A DNA stretch of 64,000 bases from Burkholderia lata (lineage in GTDB: Bacteria > Pseudomonadota > Gammaproteobacteria > Burkholderiales > Burkholderiaceae), in contig NC_007510.1 in the NCBI RefSeq assembly GCF_000012945.1, positions 3,162,001-3,226,000 of the forward strand, written 5' to 3'. Shown piece by piece: positions 8,877 through 17,783 of the stretch. Position 1 is the stretch's first letter, and every line of letters starts with the position of its first letter. The notes beneath the pieces were generated by a model, which made no database searches, had not been told where the DNA came from, and saw nothing but the letters and a program-made list of their open reading frames with translations. The position numbers and the translations under genes are program-made.

Positions 8877-9812
8877 ATGACCACGCTCGCCGCCGCCCCC
8901 GTGCGCCGCGCGCTCGACACGCGCGCCGTCGGCCTGATGCTGCTGCTGTGCGCGATCTGGGGCTTCCAGCAGGTCGCGATCAAGAGCACCAACGCCGCGA
9001 TCGCGCCGATGTTCCAGGCCGGGCTGCGCTCGGTGATCGCGGCGGTGCTGCTATGGGGCTGGGCGCGCTCGCGCGGTACGCCGCTGTTCCAGGCGGACGG
9101 CACGTTCGGCGCGGGTCTCGCGGCCGGTGCATTGTTCGCCGGCGAATTCATCTGCGTGTTCTTCGGGCTGACGCTGACGAGTGCGTCACACATGGCGATC
9201 TTCCTGTACACGGCGCCGTGCTTCACCGCGCTCGGCCTGCACCTGTTCGCACCGGGCGAACGGCTGCAGCGCACGCAGTGGGCCGGCGTCGGCCTGGCAT
9301 TCGCCGGCATCGCGCTCGCATTCGCGGACGGCTTCCTGAAACCGCGCGCACCCGGCGCATCGGTACTGGCCGGGCTCGCCGGCGACGCGCTCGGGATCCT
9401 CGGCGGCGCGATGTGGGCTGCGACGACGGTCGTCGTGCGCTCGACGGCGCTTGCGCGGGCGAGCGCGAGCAAGACGCTGTTCTACCAGCTCGCGGTATCG
9501 GCGGTCGTACTGGTCGCGCTTGCCGCACTGTTCGGCCAGGTGTCGTTCGCGCACGTCACGCCGGTCGCGGTGGCGAGCCTCGCGTACCAGTCGGTGATCG
9601 TCGCGTTCGTCAGCTACCTGTCGTGGTTCTGGCTGCTGACGCGCTACAGCGCGTCGCGGCTGTCCGTCTTCACGTTCCTGTCGCCGCTGTTCGGCGTTGC
9701 GTTCGGCGTGCTGCTGCTCGGCGAATCGGTCGGCTGGCGCTTCATGTCCGCGGCTGCGCTCGTGCTGACCGGCATCGCGCTCGTCAACGCGCCGACACGC
9801 CGGCGGGCATGA
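8877..9812 (+). CDS. EamA-family (drug/metabolite transporter) permease
   Basis: About 311 residues with ten predicted hydrophobic segments and the two-fold EamA repeat (first repeat opening AVGLMLLLCAIWGFQQVAIK, second opening AGDALGILGGAMWAATTVVV). DMT-family proteins export amino acids or metabolites across the inner membrane; the substrate here is not readable. I start it at the ATG at 8877 (MTTLAAAPVRR); longer in-frame starts upstream would add about 99 low-complexity residues before the first helix, which does not fit the family. The C-terminus ends GIALVNAPTRRRA. It is a single-gene unit, tail-to-tail with rsmA. Confidence 0.88.
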   Translation: MTTLAAAPVRRALDTRAVGLMLLLCAIWGFQQVAIKSTNAAIAPMFQAGLRSVIAAVLLWGWARSRGTPLFQADGTFGAGLAAGALFAGEFICVFFGLTLTSASHMAIFLYTAPCFTALGLHLFAPGERLQRTQWAGVGLAFAGIALAFADGFLKPRAPGASVLAGLAGDALGILGGAMWAATTVVVRSTALARASASKTLFYQLAVSAVVLVALAALFGQVSFAHVTPVAVASLAYQSVIVAFVSYLSWFWLLTRYSASRLSVFTFLSPLFGVAFGVLLLGESVGWRFMSAAALVLTGIALVNAPTRRRA

Positions 9813-9844
9813 CGACCCCGCGCAACACGCGCCCGTCCACGCAA

Positions 9845-9872
9845 TAAAAAAGGCTGCCCCACGGGGCAGCCT
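9845..9872 (-). terminator. Intrinsic terminator for the rsmA operon
   Basis: Stem AGGCTGCCCC / GGGGCAGCCT around a short loop (9851-9872). On the reverse strand it is followed by a run of six or seven T (the AAAAAA at 9845-9850 of the plus strand), placing it about 40 nt after the rsmA stop. On the plus strand the trailing CTCTTCC is a weaker U-tract, so it may also serve the permease gene. Confidence 0.88.
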
Positions 9873-9912
9873 CTTCCGCACATCCGCTCCGGCGCGGCGC
9901 GCGAGACTCGCC

Positions 9913-10740
9913 TTAGCCGGCCTTGCGCACCGCCGCGAGCGCCTGCGCGACGCCGACGTATTCGGCCACGCTCACATCCTCCGCGCGGCGCGCGAGATCG
10001 AAGCCGAGCGCGTCGAAATCAATCGTCTCGCGATAGTCGCCGAGCGTATTGCGCAGCATCTTGCGGCGCTGCGAGAACGCAGCGGTGACGACTTCGCCGA
10101 GCAGCACGGGATCGACGTCCGGCAGTTCGTGCGGCTCGTACGGAATCATCCGGACGATCGCCGAATCGACCTTCGGCGGCGGCTGGAACGATTCCGGCGG
10201 CACGTCGAGCATCTTCTCCATCACGTAGCGGTACTGCAGCATCACCGACAGCCGCGAAAACGCCTTCGTGCCCGGCTCCGCGACCATCCGTTCGACGACT
10301 TCGTTCTGCAGCATGAAGTGCTGGTCGATGACCGCATCGGCGAACGTCATCAGGTGAAACAGCAGCGGGCTGGAAATGTTGTACGGCAGGTTGCCGACGA
10401 TCCGCAGCGACGGCTTGTCGCCGGGCGCCGCGAGCGACCGGAAGTCGAACGCGAGCGCGTCGCCCGCGTGCAGTTCGAGCAGCGCGCCGAAGCGTTGCTG
10501 CAGGCGCCCGATCAGGTCGCGGTCGAGCTCGACCGCATGCAGCGGCGACTCGGGCGTCGCGAGGCGCTCGATCAGCGGCTCGGTCAGTGCGCCGAGCCCG
10601 GGGCCGATCTCGACCATGCGCTGGCCGCGCGCGGGGCCGATCGTCGAGACGATCGAGTCGATCACGCCGTGATCGACGAGGAAGTTCTGCCCGAAGCGCT
10701 TGCGCGCGAAATGGCCTTGGTGCTGTCTGCTGTTCGACAT
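9913..10740 (-). CDS. rsmA: 16S rRNA dimethyladenosine transferase
   Basis: Also called KsgA. It dimethylates two adjacent adenosines in the 3'-terminal hairpin of 16S rRNA. The protein (275 residues) begins with the family signature [12 protein letters not shown], has the SAM-binding motif [14 protein letters not shown] near residue 44, and the catalytic motif [11 protein letters not shown] near residue 118, followed by [10 protein letters not shown]. The C-terminal domain contains [11 protein letters not shown] and [12 protein letters not shown]. It is the last gene of a reverse cluster; 49 nt separate it from pdxA, the same order (surA-pdxA-ksgA) seen in many proteobacteria. Confidence 0.97.
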   Translation of the reverse strand: MSNSRQHQGHFARKRFGQNFLVDHGVIDSIVSTIGPARGQRMVEIGPGLGALTEPLIERLATPESPLHAVELDRDLIGRLQQRFGALLELHAGDALAFDFRSLAAPGDKPSLRIVGNLPYNISSPLLFHLMTFADAVIDQHFMLQNEVVERMVAEPGTKAFSRLSVMLQYRYVMEKMLDVPPESFQPPPKVDSAIVRMIPYEPHELPDVDPVLLGEVVTAAFSQRRKMLRNTLGDYRETIDFDALGFDLARRAEDVSVAEYVGVAQALAAVRKAG

Positions 10741-10789
10741 CGACTGAGTAAAACGAAAAATACGACGAAAGAGGTAAAGCCGGGCCGCG

Positions 10790-11779
10790 TCAGGCCGTGC
10801 GGCGATGGCGCGCCATCGTGACGGCCGTGTCGAGCGCGGCGATCATGCTGCCCGGATCCGCGCGGCCCGTGCCGGCCAGATCGAGCGCCGTGCCGTGATC
10901 GACCGACGTCCGGATGATCGGCAGCCCGAGCGTCACGTTGATGCCCTCGCCGAACGTCGCATACTTCAGCACGGGCAGCCCCTGGTCATGGAACATCGCG
11001 AGCACGCAATCGGCATCGGCGAGATGGCGCGGCTGGAACAGCGTGTCGGCCGGATACGGGCCGCGCGCGTCGATGCCCTGCGCATTCGCGCGGGCCAGCG
11101 CCGGCGAGATCACGTCGATCTCCTCGCGGCCGAGATAACCGTTCTCGCCCGCGTGCGGGTTCAGGCCCGTCACGAGGATGCGCGGTGCGGCCAGGCCGAA
11201 GTCGCGCCGCAGATCGCGATCGATGATCGCAAGCGTCTCGACGAGCCCGTCGATCGTGAGTGCGGCCGACACGTCCTTCAATGGCAGGTGCGTGGTCGCG
11301 AGCGCGACGCGCAGCGGCTGGTGGCCGGTACCGGCCAGCATCATCACGACACGCGGCGTATGCGTGCGCTCCGCCAGGTATTCGGTATGGCCGGTGAACG
11401 GCACGCCCGCATCGTTGATCGTGCTCTTTTGCAGCGGCGCGGTGACGATCGCGTCGTACCGGCCTGCCAGTGCGCCGTCGATCGCCGCGTCGAGCAACCC
11501 GAGCACGTACGGGCCGTTCGCAGCGTCCAGCCGGCCCGCCTGCACAGGCACGGCGAGCGCGTGATGCGCGACCGACACCGGCCCGCTGCCGGCCAGCGTG
11601 GCCCGGTCGGCGCCGACGGCCGCCGCGCGCGCGTCGAGCAGCGCCGCATCGCCGAGCACGGTGAAATGTGCGTCGGGCCAGCGCTGCGCGGCATCACGCA
11701 GCGCCTGCACGGTCAGCTCCGGGCCGACCCCCGCGGGTTCGCCAGTCGTGATCGCGATCTGCAGCGCGGGCGTGGTCAT
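10790..11779 (-). CDS. pdxA: 4-hydroxythreonine-4-phosphate dehydrogenase
   Basis: Zn/Mg-dependent dehydrogenase of the DXP-dependent pyridoxal 5'-phosphate pathway: oxidises 4-phosphohydroxy-L-threonine, NAD(P)-linked, in the cytoplasm. The 329 residues contain the family blocks [13 protein letters not shown] at the N-terminus, [25 protein letters not shown] in the middle (the His is a metal ligand), LNPHAGENG and [11 protein letters not shown] near residue 270 with a second ligand His, and [13 protein letters not shown]. It starts 11 nt after surA ends, so the two are very likely co-transcribed. Confidence 0.96.
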   Translation of the reverse strand: MTTPALQIAITTGEPAGVGPELTVQALRDAAQRWPDAHFTVLGDAALLDARAAAVGADRATLAGSGPVSVAHHALAVPVQAGRLDAANGPYVLGLLDAAIDGALAGRYDAIVTAPLQKSTINDAGVPFTGHTEYLAERTHTPRVVMMLAGTGHQPLRVALATTHLPLKDVSAALTIDGLVETLAIIDRDLRRDFGLAAPRILVTGLNPHAGENGYLGREEIDVISPALARANAQGIDARGPYPADTLFQPRHLADADCVLAMFHDQGLPVLKYATFGEGINVTLGLPIIRTSVDHGTALDLAGTGRADPGSMIAALDTAVTMARHRRTA

Positions 11780-11790
11780 CTGAAACTCGC

Positions 11791-13155
11791 TCAGTTCGCC
11801 GGACCGACGCCGCCGATCTTGTACTGCACGTACGACGAATCGCGCAGCTCGCGCAGCCAGTCGGCATACGCCTGCTCGGCCTTGCGCTGGCCGATCGCCT
11901 GACGCGCGATATCCATCTGCTGCTGCACCGAACCTTCCGCTTCGCGGCGGCTCAGCACCTGGATCAGGTGGTAACCGTACTCGGTACGGATCGGCTGGCT
12001 GATCTGGCCGTCCTGCAGGTTGTTCATCGCGCGCTCGAATTCCGGCACGGTCTCGCCCGGGCTGATCCAGCCGAGATCGCCGCCCTGCGACGCCGAACCG
12101 TCCTGCGAGTAGGTGCGCGCGAACTTCGCGAAATCGCCGCCGGCCTCGACCTGGTTGCGGATGTCGGCCAGTTGCTGGCGCGCCTGGCCTTCCGACTTGC
12201 CCTCACCCACGCGCAGCAGGATGTGGCGCACGTGCGTCTGGACGATCTTCGGTGCGGCGGCAGTCGCGCCCTGGCTCTGGCGGCGGTCGACGAGACGCAC
12301 GATCTCGAAGCCGTCCGGCACGCGGATCAGCGTCGGGTTGACCTGGCCCGGGCGCAGCTTCGACGCGGCGTCGACGACGTCCGCCGGCAGCGCGCTCGGC
12401 GCCTTGAAGCCGAGGTCACCGCCCTTCTTCGCGTCGTTCGCTTCCGAATTGTTCTTCGCGAGCTTCTCGAAATCGGCGCCCGACTTCGCCTGCTGCAGCA
12501 ACGCGTCAGCCTTCTTCTGCGCGGCTTCGATGTCGGCCTGCGGCGCGTTGGTCGGCGCCTTGATGAAGATGTGCTGGAAGCGCAGGTCCTGCTGCTGCGA
12601 CGCGTTCGGCCCGCGCTGGCTCGCGATGTAGTTCGCGACTTCGGCGTCCGACACGGTGATCTTGCCGTCGACCTCGCGCTCGCGCAGCTTCGACAGCATC
12701 AGTTCGGTGCGCGCGTCGCTCGTGAAGACGCTCCAGGGCACGCCTTGCGCCTCGAGACGCCCGCGGTACTGCTCGAGCGTCATGCCGTTCGCCTGCGCGA
12801 GACGCTGCAGCGTGGACTGCACGGTCGCGTCGTCGATGCGGATCCCGTCGTCCTTGGCCTTCTGCACCTGGATACGTTCGAGCACCATCTGGTTCAGCAC
12901 CTGCGCGCGCAACTGGTCGGTCGGCGGCACGGGGGCATTCTGCTGCTGCAGCCGGCGCGCGATCAGGCCGGCACGCTGGTCAAGTTCGCGGCCCGTGATC
13001 ACGTCGTTGTTGACGACCGCGACGACTTCGTCGGCGAGCTGCGCACCTTGCGAACCGAGCGCCTGCGCCGCGGCCGGCGCGGCGGCGAGCAGCGCGGAGG
13101 CCGCAGCGAGGCTGGACACGACTGCCGCGAAACGAAGGGTTTTCTTCATTGCCAC
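11791..13155 (-). CDS. surA: Periplasmic peptidyl-prolyl isomerase / outer-membrane protein chaperone
   Basis: SurA escorts unfolded beta-barrel proteins across the periplasm to the BAM complex. A signal peptide is seen at the N-terminus ([21 protein letters not shown], Ala-rich cleavage region), then the SurA N-domain (residues about 35-180, [20 protein letters not shown]) and two parvulin domains (about 185-290 and 315-420; [13 protein letters not shown] and [16 protein letters not shown]). Length (454) is normal. A GTG at 13155 and an ATG at 13149 are both possible starts; a GGAG sequence lies about 5 nt before the GTG and 11 nt before the ATG. It lies between lptD, whose product is a SurA client, and pdxA. 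Confidence 0.95.
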   Translation of the reverse strand: MAMKKTLRFAAVVSSLAAASALLAAAPAAAQALGSQGAQLADEVVAVVNNDVITGRELDQRAGLIARRLQQQNAPVPPTDQLRAQVLNQMVLERIQVQKAKDDGIRIDDATVQSTLQRLAQANGMTLEQYRGRLEAQGVPWSVFTSDARTELMLSKLREREVDGKITVSDAEVANYIASQRGPNASQQQDLRFQHIFIKAPTNAPQADIEAAQKKADALLQQAKSGADFEKLAKNNSEANDAKKGGDLGFKAPSALPADVVDAASKLRPGQVNPTLIRVPDGFEIVRLVDRRQSQGATAAAPKIVQTHVRHILLRVGEGKSEGQARQQLADIRNQVEAGGDFAKFARTYSQDGSASQGGDLGWISPGETVPEFERAMNNLQDGQISQPIRTEYGYHLIQVLSRREAEGSVQQQMDIARQAIGQRKAEQAYADWLRELRDSSYVQYKIGGVGPAN

Positions 13156-13200
13156 TGGAACTCCATTGAAATCGTGCTGACCGGTGCAGACAAGCCGGCG

Positions 13201-15561
13201 TTACTCGTAGTTGCTGAAGCGGGACATCGGCGGCGGCGGCGGCGGCAGCGGCGTGTAGCCCGGCACCCCGGCGCGGAATGCGGACACGAGGCCGTTATCG
13301 ACGGTCGACAGGCCCTTGAGCGTCAGCTGCATCATGACTCGCGTCGACGAGTTCTGCTGTCCCGACGAATTGATGCCGTTCGCTGCCCGTTGCACCCCGA
13401 CCCCGAGCGCCCAGCAGTCCGCGTCGTATTGTAAGCCGACCAGACCGTCGACTACGCGATCGCCCGCGAGGTCGTAGTTGAAGCGGCCGATCGCATACAG
13501 GCGGCGCGTGAGCGGCCATTGCGCGGAGATCAGGAACTGGTTGATCGGCTGGTTGTCGAGCGTGGTGTTCGATCGCGTGTAGCGGTAGCCGACGTTGATC
13601 ACGCGGCGCTCGCCCGGGCTGTAGCCGAAACCGACGCTCGACTTCACGAGCTGGTTGTTGTTCTGGTTGTACTGGAACGCCGTCTCCGACATGAAGCCCG
13701 AGCCGAGCTTCAGCGCGGCGCCGACGATCAGGTCCGAGTGGCGCGCCTGCACGGCGGACTGCCCGGAATTCAGCGTGACGCGCTGATCGGCGAAGTAGTA
13801 CTGCTGCGCGATCACGAAGCGCGCACGCTCGTCGCCGGTGCGCGGATCGATGAAGCGCGACGTCAGGCCGGCCGTGATCCGGTTCGCATCGGCGATCCGG
13901 TCGTTGCCGACGAACGTGTTCGGCTGGTAGATCTCCGCGAGGCCGAAGTCCGATTCCGCGGAGTCGAACAGCGGGGCGTTCGACTGGTCGCGATACGGCG
14001 TGTACACGTAGTACAGGCGCGGCTCGAGGGTCTGGATGAAGTCCTGGCCGAACAGGCGCACCGAGCGGTCGAAGATCAGCCCCGTATCGAAGCTCACGGT
14101 CGGGATCGACTCGGTGAAGCGCTTCGGGCTGTTCGGCGTGGTCGACGACAGGTAGTTCAGGTCGTACGACGCGAAGTGGTACTGGACCTTCGGCACGACG
14201 AAATAGCCGGGGCCGTACACGCCGTATGCGATATACGGATTGAAGACGATCCGGTCGCCTTCGGTCGCATCGGCCGTCGTGATGCGGAACCGCGAATAGT
14301 CGGCTTCCGCGCCGAAGTCGAAGCCGCCGACGTTGTACTTCGTGTACTTCACGTTCAACTGCGGCTCGCGGCTGTAAGGCGCGATCGACGGCGGCAGCGT
14401 CTGCCAGTGCTGGTAGCGCGCGAGCACCGACCACGGGCCGTTGTTGTACGTGAGGCCTGCTTCCTGCTGGTACAGCGTCTGCGTCCCGTTGACGAACTGG
14501 TTCGTCGACCCGAGGTCTTCCGGATACGTAGTGTCCGAGACCTTGTTGTAGTAGACGTAGCCGCCGAAGCCGCCGCCGAAGTTCTGCTGGTGCTGCCAGT
14601 AGATCGCGTAACGGTTGCGGTGCGCGAGCCGGTCATCCGGCAGGTAATTCGCCGTAAACGTGCCCGAATACGACGGCGACAGGTAGCGGAACGTCGCCTC
14701 GGTCATCACGCCGCGCCGCGAGATGATGCGTGGCGTGAGCGTCAGGTCGCGGTTCGGCGCGATGTTGAAGTAGTACGGCAGCGACAGTTCGAAGCCGTTG
14801 CTCGAGTTCATCGCGAACGTCGGCGGCAGCAGGCCGCTGCGCCGCTCGCCCGACAGCGGGAACGTCATCCACGGGCTCGCGAAGATCGGCACGCCCTGGA
14901 AGAACAGCACGCCGTTACGCGCGGTGCCTTCGTCGGCGCCCGTATCGAAGTCGAAGCGGCTGCCCTTGATGTACCACGCGGGGTTCGTCGAGCACTGGCA
15001 CGCGGTGTAGGTGCCGTTGACGAACACCGAGCGCTCGTTGTCGACCATGTCGACGCGTTCCGCGCTGCCCGACCCGCCCGTCATGTTGAAGTGATACTTC
15101 GGCGCCGTCATGAAGCCCTGGTTCGCCTCGATCTTCAGGTGCGCCTCGGGGCCCGCGAACGACGTGCCGGAATTGTTGATCCTGACCTGGCCGTACGCAT
15201 CGGCCATGTCGGTATCCTGATCGTAGTGGATCGCGTCGGCCTTCACGACCACGTCACCGCGCCGCAGTTCGGCCGAACCCTTCGCGGCAAGATCCTGCTC
15301 GGCCGTGCCGCTCGTGTGGTCGGCGATCACGAAGGCGGCGGGCTTCGCGCCGTCCTTCAGCGGGCGATCCTCGAGCTGGGGCGCGAGACGCAGATCCCAC
15401 GGCGAGTCGAGCGGCTGCGGCTGCGCGGCCGCGCCCGACAGCTGCGCGTACGACACGGCCGGCACGAGGCCAGGCACGGCCAGGAGCGCGAGCGCGAGCC
15501 GCCGTTTGCGCGGCGCCCCGTCACCGGGGAAAACATTCGGGAATAGCGGTTTGGGCGGCAT
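13201..15561 (-). CDS. lptD: LPS-assembly outer-membrane protein LptD
   Basis: Outer-membrane beta-barrel that, with LptE, inserts lipopolysaccharide into the outer leaflet. After a signal sequence (residues about 15-40, [19 protein letters not shown]) comes the OstA/LptA-like jellyroll (about 80-190, with [28 protein letters not shown]) and then the barrel ([24 protein letters not shown], ending in a Pro/Arg tail). Cysteines at the jellyroll/barrel junction (TACQCSTNP) and near DADCWALG fit the essential inter-domain disulfides. The tail has a run of Pro. It starts the reverse operon lptD-surA-pdxA-rsmA and is divergent from amgK. Confidence 0.96.
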   Translation of the reverse strand: MPPKPLFPNVFPGDGAPRKRRLALALLAVPGLVPAVSYAQLSGAAAQPQPLDSPWDLRLAPQLEDRPLKDGAKPAAFVIADHTSGTAEQDLAAKGSAELRRGDVVVKADAIHYDQDTDMADAYGQVRINNSGTSFAGPEAHLKIEANQGFMTAPKYHFNMTGGSGSAERVDMVDNERSVFVNGTYTACQCSTNPAWYIKGSRFDFDTGADEGTARNGVLFFQGVPIFASPWMTFPLSGERRSGLLPPTFAMNSSNGFELSLPYYFNIAPNRDLTLTPRIISRRGVMTEATFRYLSPSYSGTFTANYLPDDRLAHRNRYAIYWQHQQNFGGGFGGYVYYNKVSDTTYPEDLGSTNQFVNGTQTLYQQEAGLTYNNGPWSVLARYQHWQTLPPSIAPYSREPQLNVKYTKYNVGGFDFGAEADYSRFRITTADATEGDRIVFNPYIAYGVYGPGYFVVPKVQYHFASYDLNYLSSTTPNSPKRFTESIPTVSFDTGLIFDRSVRLFGQDFIQTLEPRLYYVYTPYRDQSNAPLFDSAESDFGLAEIYQPNTFVGNDRIADANRITAGLTSRFIDPRTGDERARFVIAQQYYFADQRVTLNSGQSAVQARHSDLIVGAALKLGSGFMSETAFQYNQNNNQLVKSSVGFGYSPGERRVINVGYRYTRSNTTLDNQPINQFLISAQWPLTRRLYAIGRFNYDLAGDRVVDGLVGLQYDADCWALGVGVQRAANGINSSGQQNSSTRVMMQLTLKGLSTVDNGLVSAFRAGVPGYTPLPPPPPPMSRFSNYE

Positions 15562-15784
15562 CTATCGTTTGGCGAATCGCCCCTTGTCAACCGCGCCGTC
15601 GCGGCACATTCGCGCGCGGCGGGCCGCACCGTCGCACCGCGACTGCGGCTGAGCGCAAACCGGGGAGGCGTTCGGGTGACGGCGCGACAGGCGGCGGGCC
15701 TGCACGGCGGAAAGCTGACGCGGGGCGCGTCAAAAAAGTCGTGGGGTATTATATGGCAAGACGTTCCCCCCTCCTCCGAGTTTC

Positions 15785-16834
15785 ATGACGCCCCCATCCG
15801 CCGCATCCCAGCCCGACACCCGCCTCGAAGCGCTCACCGCGTGGCTGCACCCGCTCGCCGAACGCTATGCGCTCGACCTGTCGACCCTCGCGCCCGCATC
15901 GTCGGACGCCAGTTTCCGCCGCTATTTCCGTGTCGCATCGGCCACGAGCGCCGGCGGCACGCTGATCGCCGTCGACGCGCCGCCGCCCGAGAAGTGCCGC
16001 GAATTCGTCCAGGTCGCGCAACTGCTCGCCGCGGCCGGCGACCACGTGCCGGACGTGCTGGCCCACGATTTCGATGCAGGTTTCATGCTCGTGACCGATC
16101 TCGGCCGCACGTCGTACATCTCGGTGCTCGATCCGGCCGACCCGGCCGCCGCGAAGCCGCTGATGCGCGCGGCGCTCGACGCACTGATCCGCTTCCAGCT
16201 CACGTCGGCGCCCGACGTGCTGCCGCCGTTCGACGAGGCATTCCTGCGCCGCGAGATGGAGCTGATGCCCGAATGGTTCGTCGGCCGCCACCTCGGCAAG
16301 CCCGTCACCGACGCGATGCGCGGCACGCTCGACCGCACCTTCGCGCTGCTGGTCGCCAGCGCGCACGCGCAGCCGCAGGGTTTCATGCTGCGCGATTTCA
16401 TGCCGCGCAACCTGATGGTGTGCGAGCCGAACCCGGGCATCCTCGACTTCCAGGACGCCGTCTACGGGCCGCTGACGTACGACGTCGTGTCGCTGCTGCG
16501 CGATGCCTTCATCAGCTGGGACGAGGAGTTCGAGCTCGACTGCTTCGCGTACTACTGGGAAAAGGCGAAAAAGGCCGGCCTGCCGGTCGACCCCGATTTC
16601 GGCGAGTTCTACCGCCAGCTCGAATGGATAGGGCTGCAGCGCCACATCAAGGTGCTCGGCCTGTTCGCGCGGATCAATTACCGCGACGGCAAGCCGCACT
16701 ACCTGAACGACCTGCCGCGCTTCATCGCCTATGCGCGCAAGGTCGCGCTGCGCTACCGCCCGCTCGTGCCGTTCGCGAAGCTGCTCGACGAGCTCGAGGG
16801 CAGCGCGCCGGCCGACGTGGGCTACACCTTCTGA
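15785..16834 (+). CDS. amgK: N-acetylmuramate / N-acetylglucosamine kinase (aminoglycoside-phosphotransferase family)
   Basis: About 349 residues of the APH/choline-kinase fold. The nucleotide-binding loop (SSDASFRRYFRV), the catalytic loop FMLRDFMPRNLMV (the Asp and Asn of the HxDxxxxN-like motif, near residue 205) and GILDFQDAVYGPLTYD (metal-binding Asp) are present. AmgK phosphorylates MurNAc at the anomeric carbon in the peptidoglycan recycling route that bypasses MurA, and hence fosfomycin. The name rests on the next gene being murU and on the lptD/surA neighbourhood, the same arrangement described in Pseudomonas putida. A TATTAT hexamer at 15747-15752 is a plausible -10 box. Substrate is inferred from context. 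Confidence 0.85.
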   Translation: MTPPSAASQPDTRLEALTAWLHPLAERYALDLSTLAPASSDASFRRYFRVASATSAGGTLIAVDAPPPEKCREFVQVAQLLAAAGDHVPDVLAHDFDAGFMLVTDLGRTSYISVLDPADPAAAKPLMRAALDALIRFQLTSAPDVLPPFDEAFLRREMELMPEWFVGRHLGKPVTDAMRGTLDRTFALLVASAHAQPQGFMLRDFMPRNLMVCEPNPGILDFQDAVYGPLTYDVVSLLRDAFISWDEEFELDCFAYYWEKAKKAGLPVDPDFGEFYRQLEWIGLQRHIKVLGLFARINYRDGKPHYLNDLPRFIAYARKVALRYRPLVPFAKLLDELEGSAPADVGYTF

Positions 16835-16865
16835 TCGCTCCGACTCTCCTGACACCCGGCCGAAC

Positions 16866-17585
16866 ATGAGCACCACCCTGACCACGGCGATGATCTTCGC
16901 CGCCGGGCGCGGCGAACGGATGCGCCCGCTCACCGACACCCGCCCGAAGCCGCTGCTCGAAGCGGGCGGCAAGCCGCTGATCGTGTGGCAGATCGAAGCG
17001 CTCGCCCGCGCGGGCATCGAGACGATCGTGATCAACCACGCGTGGCTCGGCGAGCAGATCGAGGCTGCGCTCGGCGACGGCTCGCGCTGGGGCGTGCGGC
17101 TCGTGTATTCGGCCGAGGGCGAGGCACTGGAAACCGCGGGCGGCATCGCACAGGCGTTGCCGCTGCTCGAGCACGACGGGCAGCCGGCCGTGTTCGCGGC
17201 GGTCAGCGGCGACGTGTACTGCGCGTTCGACTACCGGTCGCTCGCACCGCGCGCCGCCCGGATGGCCGCGCTCGACGCACCGGCGATGCACCTCGTGATG
17301 GTGCCGAACCCGCCGTTCCACCCGGCCGGCGACTTCGCGCTCGGCGACGACGGCCGCCTTGCGCTCGACGGCGCCGCGCGCTTCACGTTCGGCAACATCG
17401 GCCTGTACGACACGCGGATGTTCCGCGATCTCGCGCCCGGCACGCGGCGCGCGCTGACGCCGTACTATCGCGCGGCGATCGAGGCCGGCCGCGCGAGCGG
17501 CGAACTGTATGAAGGAATCTGGGAGAACGTCGGCACGCCCGCGCAGCTCGGCGAGCTGGATGCGCGGCTGCGCGCCGTGAAGTGA
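16866..17585 (+). CDS. murU: N-acetylmuramate alpha-1-phosphate uridylyltransferase
   Basis: Nucleotidyltransferase of 239 residues. The N-terminus TTAMIFAAGRGERMRPLTD is the GxGxRxxPxT nucleotide-binding loop, followed by KPLLEAGGKPLI (catalytic Lys), then VSGDVYC with the metal-binding Asp and TFGNIGLYD. MurU makes UDP-MurNAc from MurNAc 1-phosphate, the step after AmgK in cell-wall recycling. The start is the ATG at 16866, 31 nt after the amgK stop; the frame is open upstream but overlaps amgK. The two genes are almost certainly an operon. Without the context the protein would be called only a generic sugar-phosphate nucleotidyltransferase. Confidence 0.9.
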   Translation: MSTTLTTAMIFAAGRGERMRPLTDTRPKPLLEAGGKPLIVWQIEALARAGIETIVINHAWLGEQIEAALGDGSRWGVRLVYSAEGEALETAGGIAQALPLLEHDGQPAVFAAVSGDVYCAFDYRSLAPRAARMAALDAPAMHLVMVPNPPFHPAGDFALGDDGRLALDGAARFTFGNIGLYDTRMFRDLAPGTRRALTPYYRAAIEAGRASGELYEGIWENVGTPAQLGELDARLRAVK

Positions 17586-17783
17586 CCGGCTGACGGGTCG
17601 TCGGGCCGATCGATCAGACGGCTGGTGAGCTGACGGGCGGGTTGGCCGGCAAACCGGCCGGGTCGGCCTGGCTGATCAATAGGTTAGCCGGCCCCGAGCC
17701 TGCCCGCCCCTCCTGCCCGCCCGACTCCCGCGCATCAGGCACGCCGCCTTCCCGCTGCGCGCCCCCGTGCGCGGCACCGCCGC
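17586..17783. other. Convergent gap murU/ABC exporter
   Basis: These 198 nt lie between two converging genes. The clearest structure is GGCCGG-CAAA-CCGGCC at 17644-17659, a compact 6-bp hairpin without a T-run; it may contribute to termination. GCTGACGGG occurs twice, near 17589 and 17629. No gene is seen. Confidence 0.35.

Noticed and set aside
13519..15546. A plus-strand 675-codon frame opposite lptD
   Set aside because: Low-information shadow of the lptD frame; the lptD protein on the reverse strand has signal peptide, jellyroll and barrel.
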